Positions 23,371-32,393 of a DNA stretch of 64,000 nucleotides are shown here, piece after piece; position 1 is the first letter of the stretch, and each line of letters opens with the position of its first letter. The stretch covers positions 3,612,012 to 3,676,011 of the forward strand of contig NZ_CP139992.1 of the NCBI RefSeq assembly GCF_034424155.1. The letters run 5' to 3'. Source of the stretch: Hafnia alvei (GTDB lineage: Bacteria > Pseudomonadota > Gammaproteobacteria > Enterobacterales > Enterobacteriaceae). The notes below the pieces were generated by a model, which worked only from the letters and a program-made list of their open reading frames with translations, was not told where the DNA came from and did not search any database. The position numbers were made by a program, and so were the translations under genes.

Positions 23371-26040
23371 ATGCCCATTTTACCTTCAGCCACGTCAGAA
23401 TCCCCCACGGAGCCGCTGATCCAACCGCCCTCTCCAGACAATTTTGCCGCATCCGATCTTGAATGTGCGCCGCTGAAACTGTCGCTTGAACGCTTCCAAC
23501 AATGGATGGCCGCTGCATTTCAGGCTGGCGAATCGGCTGAATCGCTGATTGCCGCTCGAACGCTCTACATTGACCGGCTGCTCACCCGCCTATGGATTCA
23601 TTTGGGGTTCAAAGAGCGTCAGGGCATGGCGTTAATCGCCGTGGGTGGCTATGGGCGTGGCGAACTGCACCCGTTGTCTGATATCGACCTGCTGATTTTG
23701 AGTCAGGATCCGCTTAACGAACACGACGCACAGCGCATCAGCGAACTCATCACATTGCTGTGGGATTTAAAACTTGAAGTGGGACATAGCGTCCGTACGT
23801 TAGATGAATGTATTCAAGAAGGACTTTCAGACCTCACGGTCGCCACTAACCTGATTGAATCACGCTTGATCTATGGCGATGTCGCACTGTTTCTCCAACT
23901 GCAGAAACAGATTTTCAGCGATGAGTTCTGGCCATCTCCTCGGTTCTTCGATGCAAAAATTCAAGAACAAAAAGACCGCCATCATCGCTACCACGGCACC
24001 AGCTACAATCTGGAACCAGATATAAAGACCAGTCCGGGCGGACTGCGTGATATTCACACTTTACTTTGGGTCGCTCATCGTCATTTTGGCGCGACATCCA
24101 TGAATGAGATGGTGGGTTTCGGTTTTCTGACCGAAGCCGAGCGCGATGAGTTAAACGAATGCCAAAGTTTTCTGTGGCGTATCCGTTTTGCGCTGCATTT
24201 AGTCCTGAACCGCTACGATAACCGCCTGCTGTTCGACCGCCAGTTTAGCGTCGCCCAGCTGCTCGGCTATGAAGGCGAAGGCAATGCCCCAATCGAACGC
24301 ATGATGAAAGATTTCTACCGCATGACACGCCGTGTGGGGGAACTCAACCAAATGCTGTTACAGCTGTTTGATGAGGCGATTCTGGCGCTCGGAACAAATG
24401 AGAAACCGCGCCCTCTGGACGAAAATTTCCAGCTACGCGGCAACCTGATTGATTTGCGCGATGCAGAAACGTTCATGCGCGATCCGGTCACCATTCTGCA
24501 GATGTTTTATGTGATGGCCAAAAATCAGGAAATACAGGGCATTTATTCCACCACCCTGCGCCACCTACGCTATGCGCGTCGTCATCTGGCTCAGCCGTTG
24601 TGCGATCTGCCCGAAGCCCGCAAGCTGTTTATGGCGATATTACGCCATCCAGGATCGGTGAACCGTGCCCTGCTCCCGATGCACCGCCATAGTGTTTTAT
24701 GGGCCTATATGCCGCAGTGGGGAAAAATCGTCGGCCAAATGCAGTTTGATCTGTTTCACGCCTATACCGTGGATGAGCACACCATGCGCGTCTTGCTGAA
24801 GCTGGAAAGCTTTGCGGATGAGAATACCCGCCAGCGACATCCGCTGTGCGTGGAGCTCTACCCTCGCCTCCCTCAGCCGGAGTTATTGCTGCTCGCCGCG
24901 TTATTTCACGATATCGCCAAAGGGCGCGGCGGTGACCACTCAATTTTAGGCGCTCAAGACGTCATCGAGTTTGCTCAGTTGCACGGGCTTAATTCACGCG
25001 AAACTCAGCTCGTTTCATGGTTAGTGCGCTGCCATCTTTTGATGTCAGTCACGGCACAGCGGCGCGATATCCAAGATCCCGCCGTTATTCAGCAATTCAG
25101 CGCCGAAGTGCAGAGCGAAACTCGTTTGCGCTATCTGGTTAGTCTAACCGTTGCAGATATCTGTGCCACCAATGAAACGCTGTGGAATAGCTGGAAACAG
25201 AGCCTGTTGCGCGAGCTCTATTTTGCGACAGAAAAACAGCTGCGACGTGGAATGCAAAACACTCCAGATATGCGCGAGCGCGTACGCCATCACCGTTTAC
25301 AGGCCTTGGCATTGTTGCGCATGGATAACATCAACGAGGAGGCGCTGCATTACATTTGGAGCCGCTGCCGCGCCGACTATTTCCTGCGCCACAATCCTAA
25401 TCAACTGGCATGGCACGCTCGCCATCTGCTCAAGCATGACGCCAGCAAACCGCTAGTATTAGTGAGCCATCTCGCCACTCGCGGCGGCACCGAGATTTTC
25501 ATCTACAGCCCAGACCGACCTTATCTGTTTGCCGCCGTGGCGGGAGAATTAGATCGACGCAATTTGAGCGTGCATGACGCGCAGATCTTCACCAATCGCG
25601 ACAACTTTGCGATGGATACCTTCGTGGTGCTCGAACCCGATGGCAGCCCATTGGCACAAGATCGTCATGCCACCATCAAACATTCGCTGGAGCAGGCGCT
25701 TACGCAACAACACTATCGCCACCCACGCACACGGCGTCCGTCACCCAAACTGCGCCATTTTACCGTACCGACAGAGGTCAGTTTCCTGCCGATGCACAAT
25801 GAACGTCGAAGCTATATGGAACTGGTGGCGCTCGATCAGCCGGGGCTATTAGCGCAGGTGGGAGAAGTATTCGCTGAGATGGGGCTGTCGCTGCACAGCG
25901 CCCGAATCACCACTATCGGCGAGCGGGTTGAGGACTTATTTATTCTGGCAGACGGCGAACGTAAAGCATTAAGCATTAAAATGCAGACAGAATTGGCTCA
26001 GCGGTTGACAGAAGCCCTCGATCCAACCGATAAAGGGTAA
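23371..26040 (+). CDS. glnD: Bifunctional uridylyltransferase/uridylyl-removing enzyme GlnD
   Basis: Primary glutamine sensor of the nitrogen cascade; adds UMP to, or removes it from, the PII proteins GlnB and GlnK. I use ATG 23371 because GGAG lies 6 bases upstream, while it directly abuts the alternative ATG at 23365. The product is 889 residues (E. coli 890). The nucleotidyltransferase motif [19 protein letters not shown] lies near residue 90. The HD hydrolase motif [15 protein letters not shown] is near residue 510. Two C-terminal ACT domains ([18 protein letters not shown], then [19 protein letters not shown]) sense glutamine. It follows map and precedes dapD as in E. coli. Confidence 0.97.
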   Translation: MPILPSATSESPTEPLIQPPSPDNFAASDLECAPLKLSLERFQQWMAAAFQAGESAESLIAARTLYIDRLLTRLWIHLGFKERQGMALIAVGGYGRGELHPLSDIDLLILSQDPLNEHDAQRISELITLLWDLKLEVGHSVRTLDECIQEGLSDLTVATNLIESRLIYGDVALFLQLQKQIFSDEFWPSPRFFDAKIQEQKDRHHRYHGTSYNLEPDIKTSPGGLRDIHTLLWVAHRHFGATSMNEMVGFGFLTEAERDELNECQSFLWRIRFALHLVLNRYDNRLLFDRQFSVAQLLGYEGEGNAPIERMMKDFYRMTRRVGELNQMLLQLFDEAILALGTNEKPRPLDENFQLRGNLIDLRDAETFMRDPVTILQMFYVMAKNQEIQGIYSTTLRHLRYARRHLAQPLCDLPEARKLFMAILRHPGSVNRALLPMHRHSVLWAYMPQWGKIVGQMQFDLFHAYTVDEHTMRVLLKLESFADENTRQRHPLCVELYPRLPQPELLLLAALFHDIAKGRGGDHSILGAQDVIEFAQLHGLNSRETQLVSWLVRCHLLMSVTAQRRDIQDPAVIQQFSAEVQSETRLRYLVSLTVADICATNETLWNSWKQSLLRELYFATEKQLRRGMQNTPDMRERVRHHRLQALALLRMDNINEEALHYIWSRCRADYFLRHNPNQLAWHARHLLKHDASKPLVLVSHLATRGGTEIFIYSPDRPYLFAAVAGELDRRNLSVHDAQIFTNRDNFAMDTFVVLEPDGSPLAQDRHATIKHSLEQALTQQHYRHPRTRRPSPKLRHFTVPTEVSFLPMHNERRSYMELVALDQPGLLAQVGEVFAEMGLSLHSARITTIGERVEDLFILADGERKALSIKMQTELAQRLTEALDPTDKG

Positions 26041-26054
26041 TGTATTTGTTACGA

Positions 26055-26117
26055 TTTATACCCAAAATAATTCGAGTTGTCGTCAACGCATCTACAACTC
26101 GAAATATGAAGGGGATA
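26055..26117. repeat. Palindromic intergenic repeat between glnD and dapD
   Basis: TTCGAGTTGT (26071-26080) and ACAACTCGAA (26094-26103) form a perfect 10-bp inverted repeat with a 13-base centre. The outer arms TATACCC and GGGGATA are imperfectly paired. The TATACCCAAAATAATTCGAG edge resembles an intergenic palindrome common in enterics (from memory, not searched). It could fold at the glnD mRNA 3' end. Confidence 0.6.
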
Positions 26118-26146
26118 TGTCAATTAAACTTCGGGAATAGAACAGC

Positions 26147-26971
26147 ATGCAGCAGTTGCAAACACTTATTGAAAACGCCTTTGAACGCCGCGCAGATATC
26201 ACTCCGGCCAACGTAGACAGCATCACGCGTGAAGCAGTTAATCAGGTTATCGCTCTGTTAGATTCAGGCGAACTGCGCGTCGCAGAAAAAATTAACGGCG
26301 AATGGGTCACGCATCAGTGGCTGAAAATGGCAGTGCTGCTCTCCTTCCGCATCAATGACAACAAACTGATGGAAGGCGCTGAAACTCGCTTCTACGACAA
26401 AGTGCCGATGAAATTTGCTGACTACGACGAAGCACGTTTCCAGCGTGAAGGCTTCCGCGTAGTGCCACCTGCTAGCGTTCGTCAGGGCGCATTCATCGCA
26501 CGTAACACCGTGCTGATGCCTTCTTATGTCAATATCGGCGCGTACGTTGATGAAGGCTCCATGGTCGATACATGGGCTACCGTGGGTTCTTGTGCGCAGA
26601 TTGGTAAAAACGTACACCTCTCCGGCGGCGTCGGCATCGGTGGCGTTTTAGAGCCGTTACAGGCGAACCCAACCATCATCGAAGATAACTGCTTCATCGG
26701 CGCACGTTCAGAAGTGGTTGAAGGCGTTATCGTTGAAGAAGGCTCAGTCATTTCCATGGGCGTTTATCTGGGTCAAAGCACCAAGATTTACGACCGTGAA
26801 ACCGGTGAAGTGCATTACGGCCGCGTACCGGCTGGCTCCGTGGTTGTTTCTGGCAACCTGCCGTCTAAAGATGGCAAATACAGCCTGTACTGTGCGGTCA
26901 TCGTTAAGAAAGTTGACGCCAAGACGCGCGGTAAAGTTGGTATTAACGAGCTGCTGCGCAGCATCGACTAA
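26147..26971 (+). CDS. dapD: Tetrahydrodipicolinate N-succinyltransferase
   Basis: Lysine and diaminopimelate pathway enzyme; transfers succinyl from succinyl-CoA to tetrahydrodipicolinate. It has 274 residues, identical in length to E. coli. An N-terminal helical domain ([20 protein letters not shown]) is followed by a left-handed beta-helix with hexapeptide repeats from about residue 105 ([18 protein letters not shown]-like block, then [20 protein letters not shown]). The C-terminus [20 protein letters not shown] is diagnostic. It is monocistronic, with its own terminator. Confidence 0.98.
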   Translation: MQQLQTLIENAFERRADITPANVDSITREAVNQVIALLDSGELRVAEKINGEWVTHQWLKMAVLLSFRINDNKLMEGAETRFYDKVPMKFADYDEARFQREGFRVVPPASVRQGAFIARNTVLMPSYVNIGAYVDEGSMVDTWATVGSCAQIGKNVHLSGGVGIGGVLEPLQANPTIIEDNCFIGARSEVVEGVIVEEGSVISMGVYLGQSTKIYDRETGEVHYGRVPAGSVVVSGNLPSKDGKYSLYCAVIVKKVDAKTRGKVGINELLRSID

Positions 26972-26982
26972 GAGAATGAGCA

Positions 26983-27010
26983 TAGCGGGCAACGAGCCCG
27001 CTATTTTTTT
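26983..27010 (+). terminator. Intrinsic terminator after dapD
   Basis: AGCGGGC and GCCCGCT flank a short loop, followed by ATTTTTTT. It lies 12 bp past the dapD stop. Confidence 0.9.
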
Positions 27011-27100
27011 ATCAGTCACTTTACGTCGACGATAATTTAATCGGTTCTGCCATTTAGTCTATATTTCATCTTCTCATGAAAAATATCAAAAGGTGCCGCT

Positions 27101-27487
27101 ATGTATGACAACCTGAAAAGTCTGGGGATTAATCAACCCGAAGAGATTGACCGCTACAGCCTTCGTCAGGAGGCCAACAACGACATTCTCAAGATCTATT
27201 TCCGTAAAGATAAAGGCGAGTTTTTTGCCAAAAGCGTGAAGTTTAAGTATCCACGCCAGCGTAAAACCATCGTGGCAGATAACGCGGGTCAAGGTTACAA
27301 AGAGATCCACGAGATTAACCCGAACCTGCGTTATGTGATTGATGAACTCGATCAGATCTGCAAACGCGATCAGGTTGAAGTCGATCTGAAGCACAAGATC
27401 TTGGACGATCTGCGCCACCTTGAAAGCGTGGTTGCGAATAAAATTGCAGAGATTGAGGCGGATCTGGAGAAATTGACGCAGAAGTAA
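27101..27487 (+). CDS. yaeH: UPF0325 family protein YaeH
   Basis: Conserved enterobacterial protein of unknown function with 128 residues, the same as E. coli YaeH. It is hydrophilic and rich in Lys, Asp and Glu, with no signal peptide or membrane span. Characteristic segments are [40 protein letters not shown] and [20 protein letters not shown]. The C-terminal third is predicted helical, possibly coiled coil. Its place after dapD is conserved. It is the last gene of this syntenic block. Confidence 0.95.
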   Translation: MYDNLKSLGINQPEEIDRYSLRQEANNDILKIYFRKDKGEFFAKSVKFKYPRQRKTIVADNAGQGYKEIHEINPNLRYVIDELDQICKRDQVEVDLKHKILDDLRHLESVVANKIAEIEADLEKLTQK

Positions 27488-27492
27488 GGTGG

Positions 27493-27511
27493 GACAACCT
27501 ACGTTGTCTTG
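27493..27511 (+). terminator. Weak hairpin after yaeH
   Basis: GACAAC and GTTGTC flank a CTAC loop, followed by TTGTATT. It starts 6 bp past the yaeH stop. The stem is short and the T tract poor, so a terminator role is uncertain. Confidence 0.35.
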
Positions 27512-27739
27512 TATTCAAAACCTTATATGCAAAAACCGTGATAGATTTCGTCCGCTTCATACTCTGTTTGTTTTGTGAAAATTTCGCCCGCTTACTGGCA
27601 ATATTTTCCCATATAGCTACGGATGAAAGTGGTCAAGCAAGGCGGCGGCGATTGAGCCGCCTTGCATCTTATATGTAAGATGCAGTGAAAGATTTCGTCC
27701 GCCAACGAGTATTTGCGTTTCTATGAAGCCACTGGCGTA

Positions 27740-27873
27740 GGCGTCCGATGAGAGCCCCGTTGCGCGGGGGCTCTCAACTCGCGCGCTTTTTACCGAGTCG
27801 TTTGACCGACCGGTCTCGGAGCGCACGTCCTGTGCGCCCTCTACCTGCCACCAACATCCCTGCTGGCGGCTCT
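27740..27873 (-). ncRNA. Putative structured element, left copy
   Basis: On the minus strand from 27873 to 27740: GCCGCCAGC and GTTGGTGGC pair around an AGGGAT loop. Next GCGCAC and GTGCGC pair around AGGAC. Then GAGAGCCCC and GGGGCTCTC pair around CGCGCAAC. The element ends in CTCATCGGACGCC. Transcription has not been shown. The case for RNA rests on loops that are conserved with the right copy while stem sequences differ but stay paired. Confidence 0.45.
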
Positions 27874-27952
27874 AAAATGCATTCCTTAAACATAAAAAAG
27901 ACAAAAGACATTTTGTCTTCTTATCTTTTAAATTGTTTAAGCCTTGGTAGAG

Positions 27953-28089
27953 AGAGCCGCCGGTACAGGGATGTACCGGCGGAGTTTGGGGCGCCCTGGA
28001 TGGGCGATACCAAACCGGAGCGAAGATGGCGTTTCGGATAAAAGCGCGAGGATTGAAGGGGCGCGCGCTGGCGCCCCTCATCGGACGCC
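27953..28089 (+). ncRNA. Putative structured element, right copy, with CsrA-like site
   Basis: On the plus strand: CCGCCGGTAC and GTACCGGCGG (27957-27982) pair perfectly around AGGGAT. The 12-mer GTACAGGGATGT at 27963-27974 fits the CsrA selection consensus RUACARGGAUGU at every position. Next GTTTGG/CCAAAC encloses CGCCC/GGGCG with a TGGAT loop. GGGGCGC and GCGCCCC (28058-28077) then form a hairpin, followed by CTCATCGGACGCC. The layout is the same as the left copy on the opposite strand. A promoter and a transcript are not established. Confidence 0.45.
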
Positions 28090-28227
28090 TTCGACTTAGC
28101 TACATATGAAAGCAGTTATAGATAGGCGGTCGAAACCTTACACCATATCGCACAGAGAACAGGCGACCGAAACCTTACGCGAAGGCCTCATAAGCAAAGG
28201 CATCATAAGCAACACGCTACTTGCAGC

Positions 28228-28677
28228 CTACTTAATCAACTGCCCCCACTTTTCCACCCACGGTCCCGTGACCACTTCGGGTTCGGCATCAACCTGCGCA
28301 TCCACTTCAAGCAGTTCGCCAATGCGCGTCGCTTTCTGCTCCTGTAGCAGTTCATCGAATTGATGGCCTGCGCCGCAGAAATGGGTGTAGCTGCTATCGC
28401 CTAATGCAATCACGCCATAGCGCAGTTCAGGCTGATAACCAACGTCGTCTTTCACCGCACGAAACAGCGGAGCGATTGAGTCCGGCAAATCGCCCTGTCC
28501 GGTGGTAGATGTCACGATCAATGCATAATGATTGCGGTAGAACTGCCATTCTTCGAGCGTGCCTTCCTCAAACAGTTTGACTTCATGTCCTTGCGCTTTG
28601 AGGATGTTTTCAGCGTCTTCCGCCGCCATCAATGCGTTGCCGTATACCGTTCCAACGAAAATACCAACCTGAGCCAT
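28228..28677 (-). CDS. yqcA: Flavodoxin-like protein YqcA
   Basis: Small flavodoxin of the MioC type with 149 residues. It binds FMN through the phosphate-binding loop VGTVYGNA (residues 8-15) and the two isoalloxazine-contacting loops [11 protein letters not shown] and [17 protein letters not shown]. The electron-transfer partner is not known. In E. coli yqcA lies next to truC and yqcC, and the same order holds here (start of yqcA 16 bp after the truC stop), so it is probably the last gene of a yqcC-truC-yqcA operon. It is the first gene after the repeat-filled junction. Confidence 0.93.
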   Translation of the reverse strand: MAQVGIFVGTVYGNALMAAEDAENILKAQGHEVKLFEEGTLEEWQFYRNHYALIVTSTTGQGDLPDSIAPLFRAVKDDVGYQPELRYGVIALGDSSYTHFCGAGHQFDELLQEQKATRIGELLEVDAQVDAEPEVVTGPWVEKWGQLIK

Positions 28678-28693
28678 GATGTTTTCCCTTTTC

Positions 28694-29488
28694 TTAAGAA
28701 TTTACGCTGACGTCATTTTGGTTATCGTGAACGCAACTCTCTGGAAACTCAACCCTTTCAAGATGAGGGAGATAACTTTGCCAGCCAAAATGCGACATCA
28801 TGCGTTGCCAGCGATCGTCAAGCCCCGCCTGCAAACAGAGAGGCTCTCCGGTCACCGGATGCTCGAGACACAGCTCGCTCGCATGCAACATCAAACCAGA
28901 GCAAGAGAAATGCTGCGCCATGGCGCGATTTTGACGCAGGTCACCGTGTTTAGTGTCACCAATAATCGGGTGACGTAAATGTGACATATGACGGCGTAGC
29001 TGATGCTTACGGCCGGTTTCTGGCTTTAGCTCTACCAAACTATAACGTGCGGTTTGATACTTACCGACGGCAACCGGCATTTCGACCATAGCTAACGAAC
29101 GGTAATGACTCACCGCCGCCTGTGGCGCTTTATCAGGATCGGCAAACTTATCGGCAATCTTGTCCAATTCTGGCGTTAACGCATAATCAATCACCGCTTC
29201 GCCTTCGAGGTAACCGCGCACCACCGCATGATAAGTCTTATTCATCTCACGCTGTTCAAACTGTTCCGACAGCAGGCGGGCGACGTCGCTAGAAAGCGCC
29301 ATCAGTAGCACACCAGACGTTGGACGATCGAGGCGATGTACGGGAAACACGTGCTGACCAATCTGATCGCGCAGCGTTTGCATCACAAACACCGTTTCAT
29401 GACGGTCAAGCCAACTGCGATGAACAAGCCAGCCCGCCGGCTTATTTACCGCAACTAAATGTTCATCCTGATAGATAATATTCAGCAT
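28694..29488 (-). CDS. truC: tRNA pseudouridine(65) synthase TruC
   Basis: RluA-family pseudouridine synthase that modifies U65 in the acceptor/T arm of some tRNAs. It has 264 residues. The catalytic Asp is in the family motif [16 protein letters not shown] (near residue 54), preceded by [16 protein letters not shown]. Later come [20 protein letters not shown] and GDTKHGD. Its ATG overlaps the yqcC stop by one base (TAATG), a typical translational coupling. Confidence 0.95.
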   Translation of the reverse strand: MLNIIYQDEHLVAVNKPAGWLVHRSWLDRHETVFVMQTLRDQIGQHVFPVHRLDRPTSGVLLMALSSDVARLLSEQFEQREMNKTYHAVVRGYLEGEAVIDYALTPELDKIADKFADPDKAPQAAVSHYRSLAMVEMPVAVGKYQTARYSLVELKPETGRKHQLRRHMSHLRHPIIGDTKHGDLRQNRAMAQHFSCSGLMLHASELCLEHPVTGEPLCLQAGLDDRWQRMMSHFGWQSYLPHLERVEFPESCVHDNQNDVSVNS

Positions 29489-29820
29489 TAATTGGCGTCT
29501 TCTTGGTTCAGCATACTGTCCAACTCTTGGAGCAGGACGATCAGCGGCTGAACCTCCAGCAAGCGCTCTTTGAAGGCCATTTCAAAATAAGGGGCAATAG
29601 CAAAACGGCGCGGTAGTGGCGCACTGCTATCAATCAGCGCAAACATGCGCGGTAGCAGGATCCATTGCAGCCACTGCTCAGGGCTCATGGTGTCCACGCA
29701 AAAAGGCTCTTGGCTCTCAAAAGCCTGAGCATCAGGTGCACATTCTTGAGACAAATCAAGGCTGTCTAACTGTTGCTCTATTCTCAGCAAATGCTGTCTG
29801 ACTTCAGCGTATTCACTCAT
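29488..29820 (-). CDS. yqcC: YqcC family protein
   Basis: Small conserved protein of unknown function (DUF446/YqcC family) with 110 residues. I start at ATG 29820 (MSEYAEVRQHLLRIEQQL); the longer frame from 29865 adds a non-conserved stretch. It is helical, with the family block MSPEQWLQWILLPRMFALID in the middle and a helical C-terminus (LLEVQPLIVLLQELDSML). It heads the truC-yqcA operon and lies next to csrB as in E. coli. Confidence 0.92.
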   Translation of the reverse strand: MSEYAEVRQHLLRIEQQLDSLDLSQECAPDAQAFESQEPFCVDTMSPEQWLQWILLPRMFALIDSSAPLPRRFAIAPYFEMAFKERLLEVQPLIVLLQELDSMLNQEDAN

Positions 29821-30012
29821 GCTTTTCTCACTTATGTCTACAGGCGGGATATAAAATGGGGGCAAAGAATAGCATTGAAGCTCGCACGTCCCAATAGCCT
29901 AACGTGGTTAAGCGCTTTATGAGCAGTAAGACACATATAGCTTTAGCTTCGCGGTATATTCAGTAAGAAGGTGCTAAATCATTGATAGGGGATAAAAGCG
30001 TTGTCTATGGGC

Positions 30013-30047
30013 AAAAAAAAAGGCGTACTGTTTTTACACAGTACGCC
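30013..30047 (-). terminator. csrB intrinsic terminator
   Basis: A 10-bp perfect stem with a TGTAAAA-type loop region, followed on the minus strand by a run of T's (30013-30021). Confidence 0.92.
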
Positions 30048-30400
30048 CGGTTCGTTTTATAGCAATCCAGCTACTCATTGTGCTCCCTGCTCATCCGTGA
30101 AAACTTTTCCGTACGGCTATCCATTTCCCGACAATCCGTCGTATCGTCCAACTTTCATCCTGACGTTTCATCCTGCATCATCCTGATGCTGTTCCTCAGT
30201 CTTCCTGACCCGCCTGTTATCCTAACTGGCTCTCAATCTCCGTCCTGGAGGTGTCCCTGACTTCATCCTGAAGTATCCTTGGCCAACGTCCTGTGGCACA
30301 TCCTTTATCACTCTTCCTGAGTGTGTCCTTCACTTCATCCTGAAGCAACATCATCCTGATGTGTCCTGCTCCAACCGTCTTCCCTTCCGGTGAAACTAAT
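30013..30400 (-). ncRNA. csrB: CsrB regulatory RNA (CsrA-sequestering)
   Basis: The minus strand carries more than 20 GGA motifs, many as TCAGGATGA-type hairpin loops (for example at about 30178, 30267, 30343 and 30355). It ends in a strong terminator: GGCGTACTGT and ACAGTACGCC (30022-30047) followed by nine T's. The stretch just before it (CGAACCGGG) also matches E. coli csrB. CsrB binds many copies of the translational regulator CsrA and so relieves its effect on carbon storage, motility and biofilm genes. The position between yqcC and syd is identical to E. coli. The 5' end near 30396-30405 is an estimate. Confidence 0.93.
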
Positions 30401-30561
30401 ATCGCCTATTCTTAGGCTTAAAACAATGAACCCAATTGGCTCACAGCTGGCTTACACGGTGAAAGATCACAAAATAAAAGTATTATTCATTGAATCTTAT
30501 ACAAAAAATCAAATCAGCTTACACAATATCTGCATCAATAAGCGATATATCCTACACGGCT

Positions 30562-30579
30562 TGTGAGAGATCTCTTACA
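30562..30579. promoter_or_regulatory. UvrY (GacA-type) operator upstream of csrB
   Basis: TGTGAGAGATCTCTTACA is a near-perfect 18-bp palindrome matching the GacA/UvrY box (TGTAAG-N6-CTTACA). It lies about 165-180 bp upstream of the estimated csrB start, the distance seen in E. coli. It overlaps the syd-csrB gap, just past the syd stop. BarA-UvrY activation of csrB is established in E. coli and inferred here. Confidence 0.75.
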
Positions 30580-30607
30580 CAGCGACGGGCAGCCGTGTAA
30601 GCCAAAT

Positions 30608-31159
30608 TCACTTAATGACGACAGGTTGTAGGCGAGACAGGAATTCTGACAGTGATTCAGCCAGCACTTCACGCTGTTTACTGCCGAACTGTTCAAGCAG
30701 AACATTGCCGGTAAGGTTACACAGCGAGATCAGTTGTAGCTCGGAATCCGTGGTGGCAAGGAAGAGGGTTGGAGAGAGTTTTAACCGACGCTGAGTGACT
30801 AAATGACCGATCTGATTTTCTTGTAAGCGCTGTAAGTCATCCTCGCTCCAAACCTGCACCAGATCTAGCGCTAAATCACCCAATACCGCGCTCATATCAC
30901 CGGCATACTGCGAGGTGAAAAAGGGAACGATATCTTCATGCAGCTGAATATCCAAAGCGCGGGAAATACCGTTTAGGCTATCAGAAGCGGCCGCAGGCTG
31001 CGGTTTCCAATACACTTTCTCGTTGTCGGTATGCACTACGCAGGGTGATGCGACACCATATAATGCCTCACTAGAGGGGAAATCGCCGCTTTCACGCTGC
31101 CAATCATCAATAAAACGCTGGGTAAACTCCGCTAGCGCGGCAGAAACATCATGCACCAT
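30608..31159 (-). CDS. syd: SecY-interacting protein Syd
   Basis: Cytosolic peripheral protein that binds SecY and can help remove abnormal SecYEG complexes. I start at ATG 31159 ([12 protein letters not shown]), preceded by GAGAG; a GTG four codons upstream is the alternative. The product is 183 residues (E. coli 181). Diagnostic stretches are [52 protein letters not shown] and [13 protein letters not shown]. It is acidic, with no membrane segment. It is divergent from queF and upstream of csrB. Confidence 0.94.
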   Translation of the reverse strand: MVHDVSAALAEFTQRFIDDWQRESGDFPSSEALYGVASPCVVHTDNEKVYWKPQPAAASDSLNGISRALDIQLHEDIVPFFTSQYAGDMSAVLGDLALDLVQVWSEDDLQRLQENQIGHLVTQRRLKLSPTLFLATTDSELQLISLCNLTGNVLLEQFGSKQREVLAESLSEFLSRLQPVVIK

Positions 31160-31231
31160 GTTTTCTCTCACTAAGGTAAACTATAGGGTATTCACTGATT
31201 GTACCGTTCTTATTCGAATATAGGCCACATA

Positions 31232-32077
31232 ATGTCATACCAAGATCATCAGGCCCTTGCTGGCTTAACGCTCGGCAAAGCCACTGAATACCGCGACAGC
31301 TACGACGCATCACTGCTTCAGCCCGTTCCTCGCAGTATGAATCGTGAACCGCTGGGACTTTATCCTGATTCACTGCCTTTCACCGGCGGTGATATTTGGA
31401 CGCTATATGAGCTCTCATGGCTTAACGCCAAAGGCCTGCCGCAGGTTGCCATCGCCGATGTGGAATTGGATGCTTTTAGCCAGAATTTGATTGAGTCAAA
31501 AAGCTTTAAACTGTATCTCAACAGCTTCAACCAAACGCGCTTCGCTAATTGGGATGACGTGCAAACTACGCTGCAGCGCGACTTATCACACTGTGCGCAG
31601 GGTGACGTGCGCGTGCAACTGATGAAACTTGATGAAGTTGAAGGCCAGCCGATTGCCGCATTCCGTGGAGAATGCATCGACAATCTCGATATTGAAATCG
31701 ATAACTACGAATTTGACGCTGAACTTCTCAAGAACGCCGCCGATCCACAGAACGTGATCGAAGAAACATTGGTAAGCCATTTATTGAAATCCAACTGTTT
31801 AATTACCCATCAGCCTGATTGGGGCTCCGTGATGATTCAATACCGCGGCCCGGCCATCAATCGTGAAGCGCTGCTGCGTTATCTGGTTTCTTTCCGTCAT
31901 CACAATGAGTTCCACGAACAGTGCGTTGAGCGCATCTTCTGTGATATCCAACGCTTTTGTCAGCCGGAAACCCTCAGCGTTTATGCTCGCTATACGCGCC
32001 GCGGTGGCTTGGATATTAATCCTTGGCGCACAAATACGCCGTTCGTTGCACCAAAAGGCCGCCTGGTTCGCCAATAA
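31232..32077 (+). CDS. queF: NADPH-dependent 7-cyano-7-deazaguanine reductase
   Basis: Reduces preQ0 to preQ1 in queuosine biosynthesis. I start at ATG 31232 ([20 protein letters not shown]), giving 281 residues (E. coli 282), the long bimodular QueF type. The N-terminal half carries the signature [17 protein letters not shown]. The C-terminal half holds the catalytic Cys in [17 protein letters not shown], with the Asp seven residues later and a Glu in [10 protein letters not shown]. It ends in [13 protein letters not shown]. It is divergent from syd, with only 72 bp between start codons. Confidence 0.97.
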   Translation: MSYQDHQALAGLTLGKATEYRDSYDASLLQPVPRSMNREPLGLYPDSLPFTGGDIWTLYELSWLNAKGLPQVAIADVELDAFSQNLIESKSFKLYLNSFNQTRFANWDDVQTTLQRDLSHCAQGDVRVQLMKLDEVEGQPIAAFRGECIDNLDIEIDNYEFDAELLKNAADPQNVIEETLVSHLLKSNCLITHQPDWGSVMIQYRGPAINREALLRYLVSFRHHNEFHEQCVERIFCDIQRFCQPETLSVYARYTRRGGLDINPWRTNTPFVAPKGRLVRQ

Positions 32078-32393
32078 GCCTCGCAAAAATGGCAAATCAT
32101 TACGTGCGCTTACGTAAGAGTGTTGGCAAAAATCAAAAGACAACGGTAAGGTGTTTGCAGGACGCAAAATGCACGAGTTCACAATAAGCTATTGATGAAT
32201 CAAGCAACCTATCAGGCCTTGAGCATAAATCGACTATCAGCTCGGAATGCTAAATTTGTCAGGTGAAGGCGTGCATTAATACAGTAGCAAAACGTATCAG
32301 GAACAACGGAATTGAGCCTGCCTAACAATAGACAGGACACGTTATTCCTGATGCCATCGCGGTAACCGCATCGGTAGATGTATAGGAGTGACT
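32078..32393. other. Intergenic region between queF and ppnN
   Basis: 316 bp without a gene. I see no clear terminator for queF, no known RNA and no repeat. It must hold the ppnN promoter, which I could not place with confidence. Confidence 0.5.

Larger units (their letters stand above)
27540..28175. repeat. Inverted, hairpin-rich non-coding repeat region
   Basis: The whole 740 bp between yaeH and yqcA lacks a credible gene. Its two halves are diverged inverted copies of one layout. From the centre outwards each arm has AGAGCCGCC, a hairpin with loop AGGGAT, a second GGA-loop hairpin, an AAAAAGCGCG-like block, a GC-rich hairpin, the identical 14-mer CTCATCGGACGCCT, a GCT(A/T)CATA-type block, and one or more GGCGG-CGAAA motifs. 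The centre (27874-27952) is A+T-rich with its own 9-bp hairpin (AAGACAAAA/TTTTGTCTT at 27898-27919). Short frames such as 27748-28041 are low-complexity readings of these repeats. Confidence 0.75.

Noticed and set aside
27748-28041. 97-residue open frame inside the repeat region
   Set aside because: It crosses both hairpin arms, has low-complexity Arg/Pro-rich composition with no known motif and no ribosome-binding site. The sequence is explained better by the inverted repeats.
28106-28363. Plus-strand frame of 85 residues entering yqcA
   Set aside because: It runs antisense into the clear flavodoxin gene and is Ser/Thr/Cys-rich noise.
30060-30390. Regularly repeated TCATCCTGA-like units that could suggest a CRISPR or tandem repeat array
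   Set aside because: Unit spacing and sequence are irregular, and on the minus strand they are the GGA hairpin loops of csrB with its terminator.
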